A stretch of 64,000 bases of DNA from Xestospongia muta (taxonomy: Eukaryota; Porifera; Demospongiae; Haplosclerida; Petrosiidae), in NCBI GenBank assembly GCA_963693285.1, contig OY848919.1, positions 5,672,136 to 5,736,135 of the forward strand. Direction: 5' to 3'. Of the stretch, positions 18,244-30,227 are shown in pieces. The notes beneath the pieces are model-generated. The model was not told where the DNA came from. It searched no databases and was given only the letters and a program-made list of their open reading frames with translations. Both the position numbers and the translations under genes were made by a program. Numbering within the stretch: the first letter of the stretch is position 1; every line of letters starts with the position of its first letter.

Positions 18244-21200
18244 ATGTTACAGATAGTCTTTTATATTTTGCCAATTCTCTTTTCTTGCTTACTACCATGT
18301 AGTGGTAAGAGTAATGACATCTTTCCAGTTAATTCATCTTCTGATTTAGAACAGTACCTGTGTAACACAACATGGTCCTCTCAATACCTTGTGTTCTCGT
18401 TAAAAAGTTCCGTTAACTTCAACATTTCACCTGGTGAATTCTGTCAAGTGGCAACTCAACAAAGAAGCATAATTGAAATACGCAGTGATTCTTCTACAGA
18501 ATCGGCAACTATAACATGTGTTCATAATGATACACGGAAGACATTTTCACACCCAAGACGAGGTCTACTTTTCTTCAACTCTCAAATAACTCTTAAACAT
18601 TTGGTGATTAAGAATTGTGGTACATATCTCACTACTATACAAGATACTGCAATCACTGACTACCTCAATAGTTCATCTCTGTATTACACTTCATCTCATG
18701 CTGCTACCTTAGTCTTTGTTCATTGTCAGGTCAATATAACTCAAGTTAACATTTACTACTCATACGGGTTTGCTATGATTGGTGTTAATTTATATAAATC
18801 TATTATTGATAATGTTAGTATGTCGTATTCATCATATAGTCCTGAAATTTACCTAACTAACAACCAAAGTATTGGAAGTGGCTTTCTTCTTCATTACATG
18901 GATATTAACAATGCCTTTCAAGAAGCGAACAGTGATGAACGAGTATCTCATATGCATATTAGTGATGCCTCTTTCTTATATAACTATGATTACAACACTC
19001 ATTCTTGCATTACTGATACCTACTATAACAAACATTCATCATCCTTTGAAGGCTCTAATCCTATTGTCAATGCAGCTGGACTAACAATACTTTACACACA
19101 ACAGAATACTAGTGGTCAGGTGTCAGTTTATATAAGTGAGTCACATTTTATTTATAATAGTGGTAGTTTTGCAGCTGGTATATTCATTTTACAATATCAC
19201 ACTATTGCTGTCACTAACACAACAATTACCAATTCAGTATTCAGTCGTAACATTAACTATCGGCACTGTCATGGAGCAGCTGTTGTGTTCAATTGGTATT
19301 CATTACCTAAATCTAATCATGAAAGAAGATTAACACCACTTTATTTTTTTAACACATCATTTTTAAAACACGAAGGTATTGAGGACAGTCAAATAAACAG
19401 TTTGGACTATGGAGCTGTCTATATTGGTATTGTCAATCCTGGACTTGCTCGTCTAAATATTTTTTTTACTAGATGTACATTTTTAGAAAATTATGTTGCA
19501 AATACAGGAGCTTGTCTATATGCCAGAGTCTATCAGTTTGATGACAATACAGGCAATGTCTCTATTACATTGGACAGTACTATTGCAACAAACAATTCTC
19601 AATATACTGGAATACCATTTGTATCATCAGCAGGTATTTTTTATTTCCAAAGAATTGCTAAAGTTAACATCACTGGGACATCTATCTTCAGTAACAATTA
19701 TGGATCAGTTATAAGTTCTAGAGGCTCAAATGTCTATCTATCTGGTAATTTAACTTTTAATAATAATCACGCCACAAATGGTCCTGCAATTCTTCTCGTA
19801 GGCAACTGTCAATTACATTTTATGAGGGAAGTTATAGCCAAGTTTACTAATAATTGGGCTGAGTTAATGGGAGGAGCTATACATGCTAGAGGTGATGGAA
19901 AGTGCGCCATACATATTGACTCAAATGTTGAACAAGTAATGTTCTCAGACAATGAAGCAGAAAAAGCTGGATTATCAATATATGCAGAGCCTATATTCTC
20001 ATGTTATATCAACAACTCAGACTTTCTTAAATCTCCTAATGAGGTAATAGCATATTATTATCAACACTTCAATTTTACCAAAACGAAATCAAATTCTTCT
20101 TTGCTTCAGATTTCAACTATTCCACAAACACTTACAGAAGGTGCTCATATACAACCACCTCTACAAATTTTCCCAGGACAGGGAATTTATTACTGTATTT
20201 CAGCTATTGATGCTCTTGGTAGAACAGTTTATTCTACTATAGCAATTGATATTGTTAGAAATTATTCTCAGCATAATATTCCTAAAACAACCAAAGTCTG
20301 GTTGTCTTTTGATTATCAAGAACAACTGATACAAGAAGGCAAAAATTGCACAAACATTAGTGTGACTGTTCATATAAATGATCAATCCAATATTATAGAT
20401 GGAAAGATTGTATTCTCTCTATACACTCAACCAGATGTTCTACCAAAAATGGTTAAAATATATCCATGTCCGCTGGGATTTGATTTGAATAAGATAGGAA
20501 TCTGTGAACTTTCATCTTCCTTTGATAACTTGAGGAAACATCAACAACTTACAGCCCCTATTATTGGTAATGTGAGTAGTCAAACAATAACGAGACTTTT
20601 CACATTTCTCACTTGGGCAGGAACAATAGAATATAAGAACAAAACAAAGACACAGTTTGGTATATCTTTAGCTTGTCCAATTGGATATTGTAATAGCAAT
20701 CAGACACTACCTTATTTCTACAGTGGTGATTTATCATCTAATCAAAGCTTTAAATTGTCAGATGGTATCACTGACTATCATCCACCATTGTGTTTATATC
20801 AACGTGAAGGAACATTATGTGGTAGATGTAGTGAGGGATTAAGTGTGGTATTTGGGTCTACAGAATGTCAGCATTGTAGCAATACTTGGATAACATCAGT
20901 AAGTATTTATCTAGTCACTGGCCCACTTCTTATTTACCTGTTATATGCTCTTAAACTTACATTAACAAGTGGTACACTGAATGGAATTATTTTCTATGCT
21001 CAGGCTGCTAGTTGTGGTCTGCTTGACCTACTAAAATATCACTACTTTAAATCTTCACTTGATCGAATGTCAAGATTTTCTATATTTATTATCCATGTTT
21101 TGAATCTTGAGACAGGCCTTCCTAGATGTTTTTACAATGGAATGACAGAGTTATGGAAAACTAGCCTACAATTTGTGTATCCACTTTATCTTCTGACAAT

Positions 21201-22107
21201 AGTCATTGTACTGATTATCCTCAGTCGTTTTTCAACAAGGTTTTCCAATAGAATAGCTCATTCCTCAGTTCAAGTACTGGTTACTGTTGTACACCTCTCT
21301 GTCTCAAAACTACTCCTTCAATTGATTAATGTAATGACATATTCTGAGGTTTACACATCCAATGATATACATTATGTTTGGTATTTAGATGGTACTGTCA
21401 AATATGGAGGATACTCCCATCGTATACTAATAATAGTGACTCTGATAATAGTTCTTGGTCTATTGTTACCATATATACTTCTACTTCTCTTCGCTAAACC
21501 ACTTAGACCACTAGCATGTACCAATAAATACTTACGACCTCTTCTAGAAGCTATCCATGCTCCTTATAAAGAAGGTAAACAATATTGGTTTACATTACGT
21601 CTTCTGTTACTATGTGCTATGTATGGTGTATATGCCAAATATAGAGCTACTGATCTTTATTCTCTCTTTTTCACAACAAATCTAATGTTGGTAATTTTCC
21701 TTGTTGTTCAAACATATATCAAACCATTTAGAAGTAAATTAATCAATCTTCTTGATAGTGGTTTGATGATGAATATAACACTTATTTACCTCACTTATTG
21801 GTATTTTTTTCAGAAGAAGGATCAATTAATGATAAAAGTAATCACTTTTTCTTCTGTGTTTGTGACATTTATGACATTAGTGATGGTCATTGTATATCAT
21901 GTACTCTGGGTTTGCAGAAAGCTTAGCATTGTAAAAAGATGGTTTAAAAACAAATGTGAGAAATTTCATCTGTGGTACATGAAAGTCTCATCATTATTTA
22001 CTCATAAAACAACTAACAGACAACCACTATTTACAGAAGCCAGTGGCTCATTTTATGGTTCATGCTCAGAGTTTAGAGAGCCTGTTCTAGGTCACTGCAA
22101 TGATTGA
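18244..22107 (+). CDS. R3: beta-helix multi-TM receptor-like protein (class A), intact
   Basis: A single exon of 1287 codons. ATG 18244 aligns with all paralogous starts and opens a signal peptide (MLQIVFYILPILFSCLLPC). Residues about 22-880 form an ectodomain rich in N-x-S/T sites, with PMP-like motifs (FSNNYGSVIS, FNNNHATNGPAI, FTNNWAELMGGAIHA near residue 535, FSDNEAEKAG). The Cys stalk has YPCPLGF, LACPIGYCN and LCGRCSEG (near 850). Several hydrophobic segments lie between about 883 and 1225, with HAPYKEGKQYW between two of them. The tail ends NRQPLFTE, SGSFYGSC (near 1267) and REPVLGHCND. It is a probable plasma-membrane receptor or channel-like protein with unknown ligand. It differs from R6 by scattered substitutions and keeps the frame throughout, which supports selection. 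Confidence 0.9.
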   Translation: MLQIVFYILPILFSCLLPCSGKSNDIFPVNSSSDLEQYLCNTTWSSQYLVFSLKSSVNFNISPGEFCQVATQQRSIIEIRSDSSTESATITCVHNDTRKTFSHPRRGLLFFNSQITLKHLVIKNCGTYLTTIQDTAITDYLNSSSLYYTSSHAATLVFVHCQVNITQVNIYYSYGFAMIGVNLYKSIIDNVSMSYSSYSPEIYLTNNQSIGSGFLLHYMDINNAFQEANSDERVSHMHISDASFLYNYDYNTHSCITDTYYNKHSSSFEGSNPIVNAAGLTILYTQQNTSGQVSVYISESHFIYNSGSFAAGIFILQYHTIAVTNTTITNSVFSRNINYRHCHGAAVVFNWYSLPKSNHERRLTPLYFFNTSFLKHEGIEDSQINSLDYGAVYIGIVNPGLARLNIFFTRCTFLENYVANTGACLYARVYQFDDNTGNVSITLDSTIATNNSQYTGIPFVSSAGIFYFQRIAKVNITGTSIFSNNYGSVISSRGSNVYLSGNLTFNNNHATNGPAILLVGNCQLHFMREVIAKFTNNWAELMGGAIHARGDGKCAIHIDSNVEQVMFSDNEAEKAGLSIYAEPIFSCYINNSDFLKSPNEVIAYYYQHFNFTKTKSNSSLLQISTIPQTLTEGAHIQPPLQIFPGQGIYYCISAIDALGRTVYSTIAIDIVRNYSQHNIPKTTKVWLSFDYQEQLIQEGKNCTNISVTVHINDQSNIIDGKIVFSLYTQPDVLPKMVKIYPCPLGFDLNKIGICELSSSFDNLRKHQQLTAPIIGNVSSQTITRLFTFLTWAGTIEYKNKTKTQFGISLACPIGYCNSNQTLPYFYSGDLSSNQSFKLSDGITDYHPPLCLYQREGTLCGRCSEGLSVVFGSTECQHCSNTWITSVSIYLVTGPLLIYLLYALKLTLTSGTLNGIIFYAQAASCGLLDLLKYHYFKSSLDRMSRFSIFIIHVLNLETGLPRCFYNGMTELWKTSLQFVYPLYLLTIVIVLIILSRFSTRFSNRIAHSSVQVLVTVVHLSVSKLLLQLINVMTYSEVYTSNDIHYVWYLDGTVKYGGYSHRILIIVTLIIVLGLLLPYILLLLFAKPLRPLACTNKYLRPLLEAIHAPYKEGKQYWFTLRLLLLCAMYGVYAKYRATDLYSLFFTTNLMLVIFLVVQTYIKPFRSKLINLLDSGLMMNITLIYLTYWYFFQKKDQLMIKVITFSSVFVTFMTLVMVIVYHVLWVCRKLSIVKRWFKNKCEKFHLWYMKVSSLFTHKTTNRQPLFTEASGSFYGSCSEFREPVLGHCND

Positions 22108-22660
22108 CCAAACAACTTTTCAATGTGTATATAATTAACAAGTTGCTTTTGTGTGTATGTGTGTGTATATATCTATGTGAGTAATGTATATATGTATACA
22201 TTGGTTGATTTTGTTTGTATTATATAATTATATACAATCAGTCATAATTGTTATATATATATAAATAGGAAAGGAAATTATACTTTAAAAAATAACAGTC
22301 TGGCGTAACTAATAAAAGATTCTCTATTAAAATATTTATGTAATATTTATGTAACAATATGGCATTATGTTGTATATGTATTCAACGTCTTATTGCAATG
22401 CACAATGATAACATAATCATATGTGATTGAAATAACTTCCAATAGTTAGTTCTGACCATTACAACTATAGAATAAACTAGTCCTATACTTTACAGAATAT
22501 GTTACATCTGATTATTTGTATGCTATGTTATGAACTGTTATTTTTTATTGAGAATGGATTAGCTCATGTGGTGACAGAGTAGTCTCACTTGTACAATGTT
22601 GTTAATTGAATTAATCCATATTCCTAAATTAATTATATATGACAAATATAGACTCCAGTT
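22108..22660 (+). repeat. Class A 3' flank of R3
   Basis: Similar to 2318-2867, 44646-45175 and 54351-54750, with a TG/TA-rich start, CAATAGTTAGTT and AATAAACTAGTCCTATAC. About 80 bp near 22500-22580 is not seen in the other copies. Confidence 0.65.
22471..22476 (+). promoter_or_regulatory. Candidate polyadenylation signal AATAAA (R3)
   Basis: Conserved hexamer about 365 nt after the R3 stop, at the same aligned place as in R1, R5 and R6. Confidence 0.4.
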
Positions 22661-23164
22661 CTATTAGATTTATAAACTCCAAATAAATTTCATTCCAATT
22701 CTTTTTTCTCTTCCTGCTCAGTTTGCTACATTTTAATCCTTTACCTTTTTAATTACAAGGTTTGGCTGTGGAACATCAAGCTGACTTTAATCATGGCAAC
22801 TCTCTCCTCAACTCTATTTATTGGGAAAGTATACTTCTCTTGTCCAAATGTAATGCTTCATGACTCATTGTCAAGAAACATTCCTTTGCATCATGAATCT
22901 TATTATTTCCAGTAAAGTTGTCTACTCATCAAGCAACCCTTCTCTTTTATGGATCATTCATTCCTATTGTAAACAAGTCAAAACCTCCTCTTCAGTGTTT
23001 TTAAAAGAAGTGGTTCTCCTTCTCACTAGGCTAAATATCATTCCTATTGTAATGAAACTCTTGCTTAAGGTAGATATCTAAGCCTTCTTTTAAAGTAGAT
23101 GGTCTAAACCAATAGTAATCTATGAATGTGAGTTACATAATTCTTGTTTAAAATGACTTAATTA
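22661..23164. other. Unique intergenic DNA
   Basis: It is somewhat less AT-rich than its surroundings, and short ORFs exist on the plus strand (for example 22860-23081). None resembles a family I know and no paralogous copy is visible in the window. I make no call. Confidence 0.35.
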
Positions 23165-23540
23165 CTAGTGTTCTGAAACATAATTCACTGTGTTTATATT
23201 ATTGTGTAGGTCCATTGCATGGTAATTGCAAAAAAAGAAAACCATAACTTAATTTTTCTTTTGGTCTTAAAGAATGGAAAAATGTACTAATTAGTGGTTG
23301 TGAACACTAATTCTGTATGCAGTATCTGGGCCCCTTCCTCATTTACCTATTTATTGTTCTCAGACTCACAATATACATTCAATAATATTATATTCTATTA
23401 ATTCTGGCATCACAGATCTATTATCATTAAAGATTTATTAAGATTAATACAAAAAACGTTTGGCTTATTTTATGCCTACATTGAATCTGAACCTTGGTTT
23501 TCTATTATACGTACTTATTATGTGCTTAAGTATATCCTGG
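23165..23540 (+). pseudogene. Class B receptor relic
   Basis: Fragments match the Cys stalk and TM1-TM2 of R4: CVYIIV-GPLHGNC (23190-23235), a decayed VFGSTKC region, GPLPHLPIYCSQTH (23330-23370), GITDLLSLKI (23400-23435) and LNLNLGFLLY (23480-23515). Every part is frameshifted relative to R4. A similar relic is at 37810-38260. Confidence 0.5.
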
Positions 23541-24814
23541 ACAATATATCCTGGATATTGGATATTCAGTGTTACTTCAAATGAGACAGTCACCAGACAC
23601 TTCCATTTCATATAAGGGAGGAACTGGCTACACAAGACTTATTATGGAGTATATCTTCATTGTTTTGTTATAATGGTACAGCATCAGCATTATCAAACAA
23701 TCTTGTAATATAATGATATTATTATAACAATGACTCTTACATATACGCTGTATTAACAGTTGTTATGAATCCTTTGTCATTGTGCATAGTAGTTGAAAGC
23801 ATTGTTTAAGTGCTGTATGTGACATGCTGCAAGAGAGGTGTGGTCAAGATGTTTGTGAAGCACAAATTCAAGCTGAGATATGAGCATTGGGACCAGACCC
23901 AGAGTTCAATATAGTCTGTATAACAAAAGAACAGAATAATAATTTAAATGATTAATAGTATTACTTTGTCTAATCGAAGAAACCTAACAAAGCTACAGAG
24001 AGCTTGAAAGTTATTTGTGATGTTTATATCCACTAGACCACAGCAGTACAGTCATATAAATGATCACATCTATTGTGTCTTGTATCTCATATAGTACAAT
24101 TGTACCTGTATAGGATATAATGTACTATTAGTGCTTTGATACACCCACTCTTTATGTTATAAATTATATATACATATGATTCTTTTTCACTTTCTACAAA
24201 TGATACAAACTGTCTTACAATATGTATAGATTGTTCTACACTGAACATTTTCTCAAGATATACATCCATACTACATCATAATGTGTGTTATTAACATCAT
24301 CAACTCTATGATTTGAAACTAAATTTATTCAGACAATGAGTGTACAGTTGCATTGAAACAGTTACTATAGTACTGGTCCATTGCATATAAACACTTGTAC
24401 TATTGAACTTAATATACATAATTATAAGTGATGTTAATATGTCCAGTTATTATTTTATTTTTTATTAACTTTTCATTAACTATATTTGTCATCAATTTAA
24501 TTATCATGTAATGTAGATTTTAAATCATTAAATGCTAAAATGTTTAACTTAAAAGAACACAGTTTACTGAGTTCTGTCTGACATATAATGATTTGTTTTC
24601 TGATCATGTCATAAATTCAGTGAGTGTCATGAACGTCATGTGAGTAGTGGTCCATCTGTGTTCTCTCGTGCCAAGTTATTCACAGTCCACAGTGATGAAA
24701 TGACCAGTCATATACCAATCAATATGTCACTACCAATAATATGATTCACAGTGCTATCACTTCTATGTTTTCTCAATGTTAAGATTATCTACATTGTAAT
24801 TGTGTTTAAGAGAA
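23541..24814. other. Unique intergenic DNA
   Basis: About 1.3 kb with no coding or repeat signal that I can support. Around 24600-24740 GC content is slightly higher, but no ORF or known motif is visible. Confidence 0.35.
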
Positions 24815-25510
24815 CTAGAGCACTTAGTAATTGAGTTAACTAAATAATTCTAGCTCCCAATTTTTAAAATGTTTACTTCATTCCTTTATAAGAAATAATC
24901 TATTAATAAATTGTCACACATTTGATTCCCTGTAATTTAATTAATAGGTCTACTACAATAACAGAACTTAATACACAAATAATTATTGTGACAAATTTAA
25001 ATTTCAGTTTTAATTAGACATGCAGTTCTGTCATTTTAAACTGCCATTTTCACATAGGAGAGAGACTTAGTTTTTCAATCAGAATATGATTCATTTTTTC
25101 ATGTATGCCATAGTTAGGAGCAGCAACTGCTATAATCCATAGCCTGTCGTAATATTTTGTAATTATTTCCATTTGCTCAAATCCAGTAGTATATAAATCT
25201 TTTCTTGAAATGAGGACATAACATGGAGGATGAGGTTCTTTTAAATCTTTACCTTTTGCATATTGGTTGAAATTTGTTAAAATTTTTGTACAATCTAAGG
25301 TAATCATATAAAGCTAGTCACAGAAGTAAGGGCTAGCTATGTGAGGAAATCTGGGACTCAACACAATACCCTCTCTACCAACTAAACACACTGAAAATAT
25401 TAAGTCTAGCTACTATTAATTAATTATACTAATTTTATTTTTAATAGAACTGTTAATTCAATATATGGTCCCCCTATACTCTCATGTTATATCAACAATG
25501 CAAATTATAT
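24815..25510. repeat. Duplicated block shared with 36020-36722
   Basis: The two blocks share AGTAATTGAGTTAAC, TAGCTCCCAATT, AATAATCTATTAATAAATTG, the minus-strand ORF relic described below and AATATTAAGTCTAGCTA. Both end in ATCAACAATGCAAATTAT, a scrap of receptor ectodomain. This shows that the block and a receptor relic were duplicated together. Confidence 0.75.
25048..25300 (-). pseudogene. Conserved minus-strand exon relic, copy 1
   Basis: Read on the minus strand: DCTKILTNFNQYAKGKDLKE, HPPCYVLISRKDLYTTGFE, a frameshifted segment, AVAAPNYG and MNHILIEKLSLSPM. A homologous copy at 36290-36555 keeps the alternative frame in the middle (KILRQAMDYAVAAPNHGLVG), which shows that copy 1 is frameshifted. 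I do not recognise the protein. It has exon-like length and was duplicated with the surrounding block. Confidence 0.5.
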
Positions 25511-27092
25511 CGAGTCTCATATCAAAACAATAACACATTTTAAGCAACACTTCACTTATATTAATAACAAATCATATACTAATTTGTATCAATTTTCAAC
25601 TCTGTCACTAAGTCTTAAAGAAGTCACAGAAACATAAAATTATAGTGCATCTGTTAATACAAATGATCAAGTTGATAATGTTGAAATTTTTGTTCTCAAC
25701 CATACATTCTGTCAAAGAGTGTCCATATACTTTTGTGTTTGATTTAAATAACATCAAAGGAGTATGTAAACTTTCATCTTCATTTAATAACTATATTAGA
25801 AAACATGACACATACAGTCAACCAATATAAATAATCAGATTATCACAAGATAAGTAACAACAACATTTGGTGAAGAAATAACTAAATATCAAAACAAACC
25901 AAAAGGAGAATTTGTATATTAATAAGTTTTACTGTCGTATTCTGTAACAATGGTAAGACATTGGCCTATTTCTATACTTGTCACATATTGTCAAATGAAA
26001 GTTTTAAAATTTTCAGATGGTATCGCTATCATCAAATATTGTGTTTATATTAATGTGAAGGAACAACACGAAGTAAATATAACTAGGGGAATAAGTGTGA
26101 TATTTGGGTCTACAGAATGTCATCACTATAATAATTCAACGATAGCAACCATTAGTATATATCTAGTTGCTGGTGGTCCTCTCATTATATCTGTTACTTG
26201 CTCTTAGACTACATTAACAAGTGGTATTGAGCAATTGTCAAGGTGGTCATTTTTATACTTACTTTTCTCTATGTTTATTTAATAGGATGACAGACTTAAT
26301 GAAAAGTGGTCTCAGTTTTGCTTTACCACTATTCTACCTGTCAATTGTTGTTGTCCTTATTATCTTATGCCATTTTTTGGTAGGCCTTCCAAGACAATAG
26401 CTCGCTCCTCTACTAGTAACTGTTGTACACTTTTCTTTTTCAAACCTACTTACTCAATAAATTAATATATTGACTTATGCTGAGGACTACACATCCAATG
26501 ATGTACATCATTTTTTGTTCATTGATAATAACATCAAACGTGGAGGACACTCCCATCGTATATTAATAATAGTGATTGTGATAGTAGTCCTCGGTTTAGT
26601 GTTACTGTTATATGTACTCCTACTTCTCTTTGCTAAAGCACTCAGACCACTAGCATGTACCAGCAAGTCTTAGGATAATTTCTAGAAAGTATCCATGCTC
26701 CTAAATAAGGAAGGTATACAATATTGTTTACATCGCGTCTTCTGTTACTATATGCTATGTACGACATATCTTCAAGATATCAAGCTACTAGCTTATATAT
26801 AATATACATTATAATAAGTCCAATATTGGTGGTATTTGTTGTCCTTCAATTCTATCTCAAGCCATTTAAATATTCTCAATTGTTGATTAAGAATGACATT
26901 TTTCTATCTCATCAATTGATATTTGCTCTTGAAGACATATCAGGAATTGTAAAGTTTATTTTTCATCTGTTTCCTGACGTTTGTGACATTTTAATTGTCT
27001 TAGTAAATCATGTCATCACAGTTAAAAGAATAATGAACACCTTTAAGGAATGTATTGAATACAAATATGAGAAGTTCATCTTTGACGAATAA
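25440..27092 (+). pseudogene. Receptor relic, mosaic of ectodomain and membrane parts
   Basis: In order: ectodomain scraps (SCYINNANY near 25480-25510, a TKSYTNLYQFSTLS-like region), SVKECPYTFVFDLNNIKGVC (25700-25770), a decayed Cys stalk with ISVIFGSTECHHYNNS (26090-26140), LTSG, the MTDLMKSGLSFALPLFYLS segment (26285-26345), MTYAEDYTSNDVHHFLFID (26470-26530), LLYVLLLLFAKALRPLACTS (26600-26670) and a last membrane region to TAA 27090-27092. The many stops and indels make it non-functional. Its middle is closest to class A. Confidence 0.7.
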
Positions 27093-28490
27093 GCATGTCA
27101 TCTTCAAACACTTATAACCAACAATTCACTACTTCCTAGGTCAGAGTGATTGGAAGAACAAACATAGCTTATCTCTGTGTCTTATTTTATACATGATAAA
27201 ATGTCTCACAATGTCATTGTGATGTATATGCAGTATACTAGTGAGTTACACAAACATTACAATATATATTCTAATGTTATATATGTAATATATAATATAG
27301 GTGAATTATATGCTTAAAATGTTGTCAATCTTACTGTAAATAAACATTGAATTTAATTTCAATGTTTCTGCAGAGGACATAAATTTGTGTTATTTACTGA
27401 GCATGATTATGAATGCATCTAGATAAGCAGACATTTTAAACATTAGTGTTAGTATTATAGGTGTGCCTTACTTTATTAGTTATCATTATTTGGTCTTAGG
27501 TAATGTATGAACAACCAATTATTTGGTGATTTAAATCTTACATACTTTATCATAAATATACATGAAATATATAGAAAGTTTAGATAGACACTAGTCCTCT
27601 ATACAGTAGGTGGTCCCCTCCTCATTACCTGTTGTATGTTCTCAGATTCACATAGTATAATGTTAATACATACTACAAAACTAAATTATTTAAAAATATA
27701 CAATATATATATATATATATATACATGTACATACACAATACATATATTATTATACAAAAGTTTCCCTAAGTCATCAGATTTCAACCCTCAACATTAATTC
27801 CCACTGTAAAGTATATATCTTTATTCACTTACCACATAATAGAGATCAATGCATAAAGTAATAAATTACTAATGCAGCATTTGTTGATGACCTAAATGGA
27901 TTTGTATGAGTGTTATATATATATAATATGGTTTAAATTTGTTAACTCTATTCTAGTGACAAATCTCTACATTATTAACCATGCTATAATCATTCAATGA
28001 TGTTTTACATATTGACAGATCATGAGACATGTAATTACTGAACAATATCATGTTTATACATCTTCAGTTAGAGCAGTCATGTGACATTGTTTTGTTAGTG
28101 GACATGTGCATCATTTATACCTATTACAAAGTAGTTTTAAAGATATACACATAATCAACATCACTCATGATATCATTCTTAGTTTATAAACCCACTTTAT
28201 ATCATTTAAGATTACATTAATGAAATTAAACATTGTCATAAGGCACTAATTAGAACAATCATACTATGGGTTATTATTTTGTCTAATATACAAAATGTAT
28301 ATCTTCAATGACATACCATACAATACATATAGTACAATTGTTTATGGTGAGTGCATGTTTTAATAGACTAACATTCTTAAACATTCTTTCATAAAGTAAA
28401 TACAGAGTTGTATACTTAGTTTAATTTTTAGTTTCATTGATGAAGTGAATAAGCACATAACCATCTCTGACATATTTGAGTGTAGATCTA
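27093..28490. other. AT-rich intergenic DNA with a small receptor scrap
   Basis: Mostly featureless. Near 27590-27655 a short scrap (GTCCTCTATACAGTAGGTGG through TTCTCAGATTCACA) matches TM1 of class B receptors. A TA microsatellite lies at about 27704-27722. No ORF is supportable. Confidence 0.45.
27704..27722. repeat. TA dinucleotide microsatellite
   Basis: An uninterrupted run of about nine TA units, followed by CATGTACATACAC. Confidence 0.8.
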
Positions 28491-28494
28491 AAGC

Positions 28495-28690
28495 CCAAAC
28501 AATCAATTGTCAAGACACTTCAAAAATGTACTACTAATCACACATGTTTTTGTTGAATTGTGACTTCATTCTTAAACTATCCAATAAAATAAAAGTATTA
28601 TTATCCTAACTAAGTGATATTATATAAATATTCTTTCAATCTTGTATTTAAGACAAAGCAACCAGCCATTTTCAATATAGATACAGGAAT
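28495..28690 (+). repeat. Direct repeat, copy 1 of 2
   Basis: About 190 bp similar to 28970-29160, 475 bp downstream. Shared words are TTGTCAAGACA, CACTTG-TTTTTGTTGAAT, CATCCAATAAA, ATTATCCTAA and TTTCAATNTTG. The second copy immediately precedes the N-terminal receptor relic at 29213, so this may be a duplicated old class B upstream region. Confidence 0.6.
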
Positions 28691-28969
28691 GTGTATTGTT
28701 GTATGCAGCTATTGAAAGTGACAAAAACTTAATACTTATTTGTACTCCCAATCTACATTGCAGCCAATAAGTCTTTATCACAAGTTCAATGTCACTGCAC
28801 TCAAGTTATTTTTACCAAATTATTTTTAGTAGTCAGTAATTGCTAATGGTTTTAACCCTAACTAAATTCTTGAGTCTCAATGTTAACAGGTCTATAGTCT
28901 TTCATTGTAACACAAAGATATGCAACAATTATAGATCAATATTCTTACTCAATAGATTAGAGTGCTAAT

Positions 28970-29160
28970 AATCAGTTGTCAAGACATTTAAAATATGTGC
29001 TACTACTCACTTGTATTTTTGTTGAATAGTGACATCACTCTTAAAACATCCAATAAATGAAAGCATGATTATCCTAAGTAGTTGATATAATTTAAATATA
29101 CTTTCAATGTTGTTTTTAAGACAAGTCACCAACTATTCTCAATATATATATTGGATGGTA
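28970..29160 (+). repeat. Direct repeat, copy 2 of 2
   Basis: See 28495-28690. It ends about 50 bp before the ATG of the relic at 29213 with TATATATATTGG, which could be the remains of a TATA element 65 bp before that ATG. Confidence 0.55.
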
Positions 29161-29212
29161 TATTGGCAAAAATATCTTGTTAATCTAATTATTTAGCCAC
29201 AATTCTGAAATA

Positions 29213-29561
29213 ATGGCTCAACAGACCACTACTTTGATGTTGTCATTTCTTTCTCTACTACTTCTCAGTAGTTATCATAATGGAGACAGTAATAATACAT
29301 ATCATGTTAACTCATCTTCAGATTTAGAGAAGTATATGTGTAACACAACATGATCCCTTCAATACCATGTATTTTTATTAACACTATTTCATTGGTAATT
29401 TTTGTCAAGTTTCTTGTGAGACTGGGAGAATTAAATTACCCAGTGATTCTTACACAGAGTCTGCTATTATAACATGTACTAATAATGATATACTGGATGC
29501 CATTCAACAACCTAGAAAAGGTCTAATTTTCTTCAACAGTACAGTGATTCAACAACAATAG
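29213..29561 (+). pseudogene. Receptor N-terminal relic (alternative signal-peptide type)
   Basis: ATG 29213 opens a signal-peptide-like start (MAQQTTTLMLSFLSLLLLSS) followed by YHVNSSSDLEKYMCNTT, then TGA where all paralogues have TGG. A decayed match continues (FCQVSCETG..., SDSYTESAIITCTNNDI, QQPRKGLIFFNS) and stops at 29559. The N-terminus is clearly different from that of R4 just downstream, so this may be the original class B 5' end. Confidence 0.65.
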
Positions 29562-29584
29562 GTAATATCCTAATTTTCCCAAGT

Positions 29585-29965
29585 CACCATAATTATTTAG
29601 GGAAGAAATCACTAAGCCATTATATTATTATTCATTGGTGTTTTTTTACATGTACACAATTACATGGACAGTATTATGTTTTCATGACATCAATTTCAGT
29701 TGATTTTCAATTTTCTTTGTTTATTGTAACTTTTACTAATGAGTGCAGTAGTCATATAGAGTGTTTATTGTTATATATTGCTATTGAAAGTGACAAATAA
29801 ATGTACTTATTTATTTTTCAACAATACAACCAATTTTCTCTATCACAAGTGTGCTATGACAATTAACTTTCTGTATTATTTGCTCCCATATACTAACCTA
29901 AACCACTAGTATATATTTGTTGTTGAAAACTGTGTCATAGGAGATCACAGCAACAATGACTAAAA
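29585..29965 (+). repeat. Distal upstream block, copy 3 (upstream of R4)
   Basis: It matches 13337, 17590 and 40500. It lies about 260 bp before the R4 start and follows directly after the broken N-terminal relic. This is consistent with a class A 5' region having been placed in front of a class B gene. Confidence 0.6.
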
Positions 29966-30162
29966 CATTTTATAACATACCAATATAATCATTCATTCAA
30001 TAATGTTTCCTGTGATGATATATCTAAAATATATAACTTTCACAAACGTTTTATGACGTGTTTTGACATATCTTACTATTGTTGTCTTTCAGTTTTTCTT
30101 TGTTTTGAAGGACTTGCTTAATTGCATATTTTCAAAATCATTTTTTATAAAACACTAACAAG

Positions 30163-30171
30163 TATATATAG
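30163..30171 (+). promoter_or_regulatory. Core promoter TATA box of R4
   Basis: TATATATAG is 65 nt before ATG 30228, within the shared block and followed by the shared leader (AAACAGACAAACTCTAGAAA, then CGATCGAACG). Confidence 0.65.
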
Positions 30172-30227
30172 AGTAGACTATAAACAGACAAACTCTAGAA
30201 ACGATCGAACGTTAAAACTACGTTGTC

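Noticed and set aside
18872..19084. Recurrent alternative-frame ORF inside the ectodomain (also at 41733, 51055, 60878)
   Set aside because: It appears in every class A copy only because the underlying receptor sequence is duplicated. It has no promoter or start context of its own and overlaps an intact long ORF in another frame.
20200..20385. Antisense ORF inside R3
   Set aside because: Shadow of the R3 coding frame. The paralogues R1 and R6 do not keep it.
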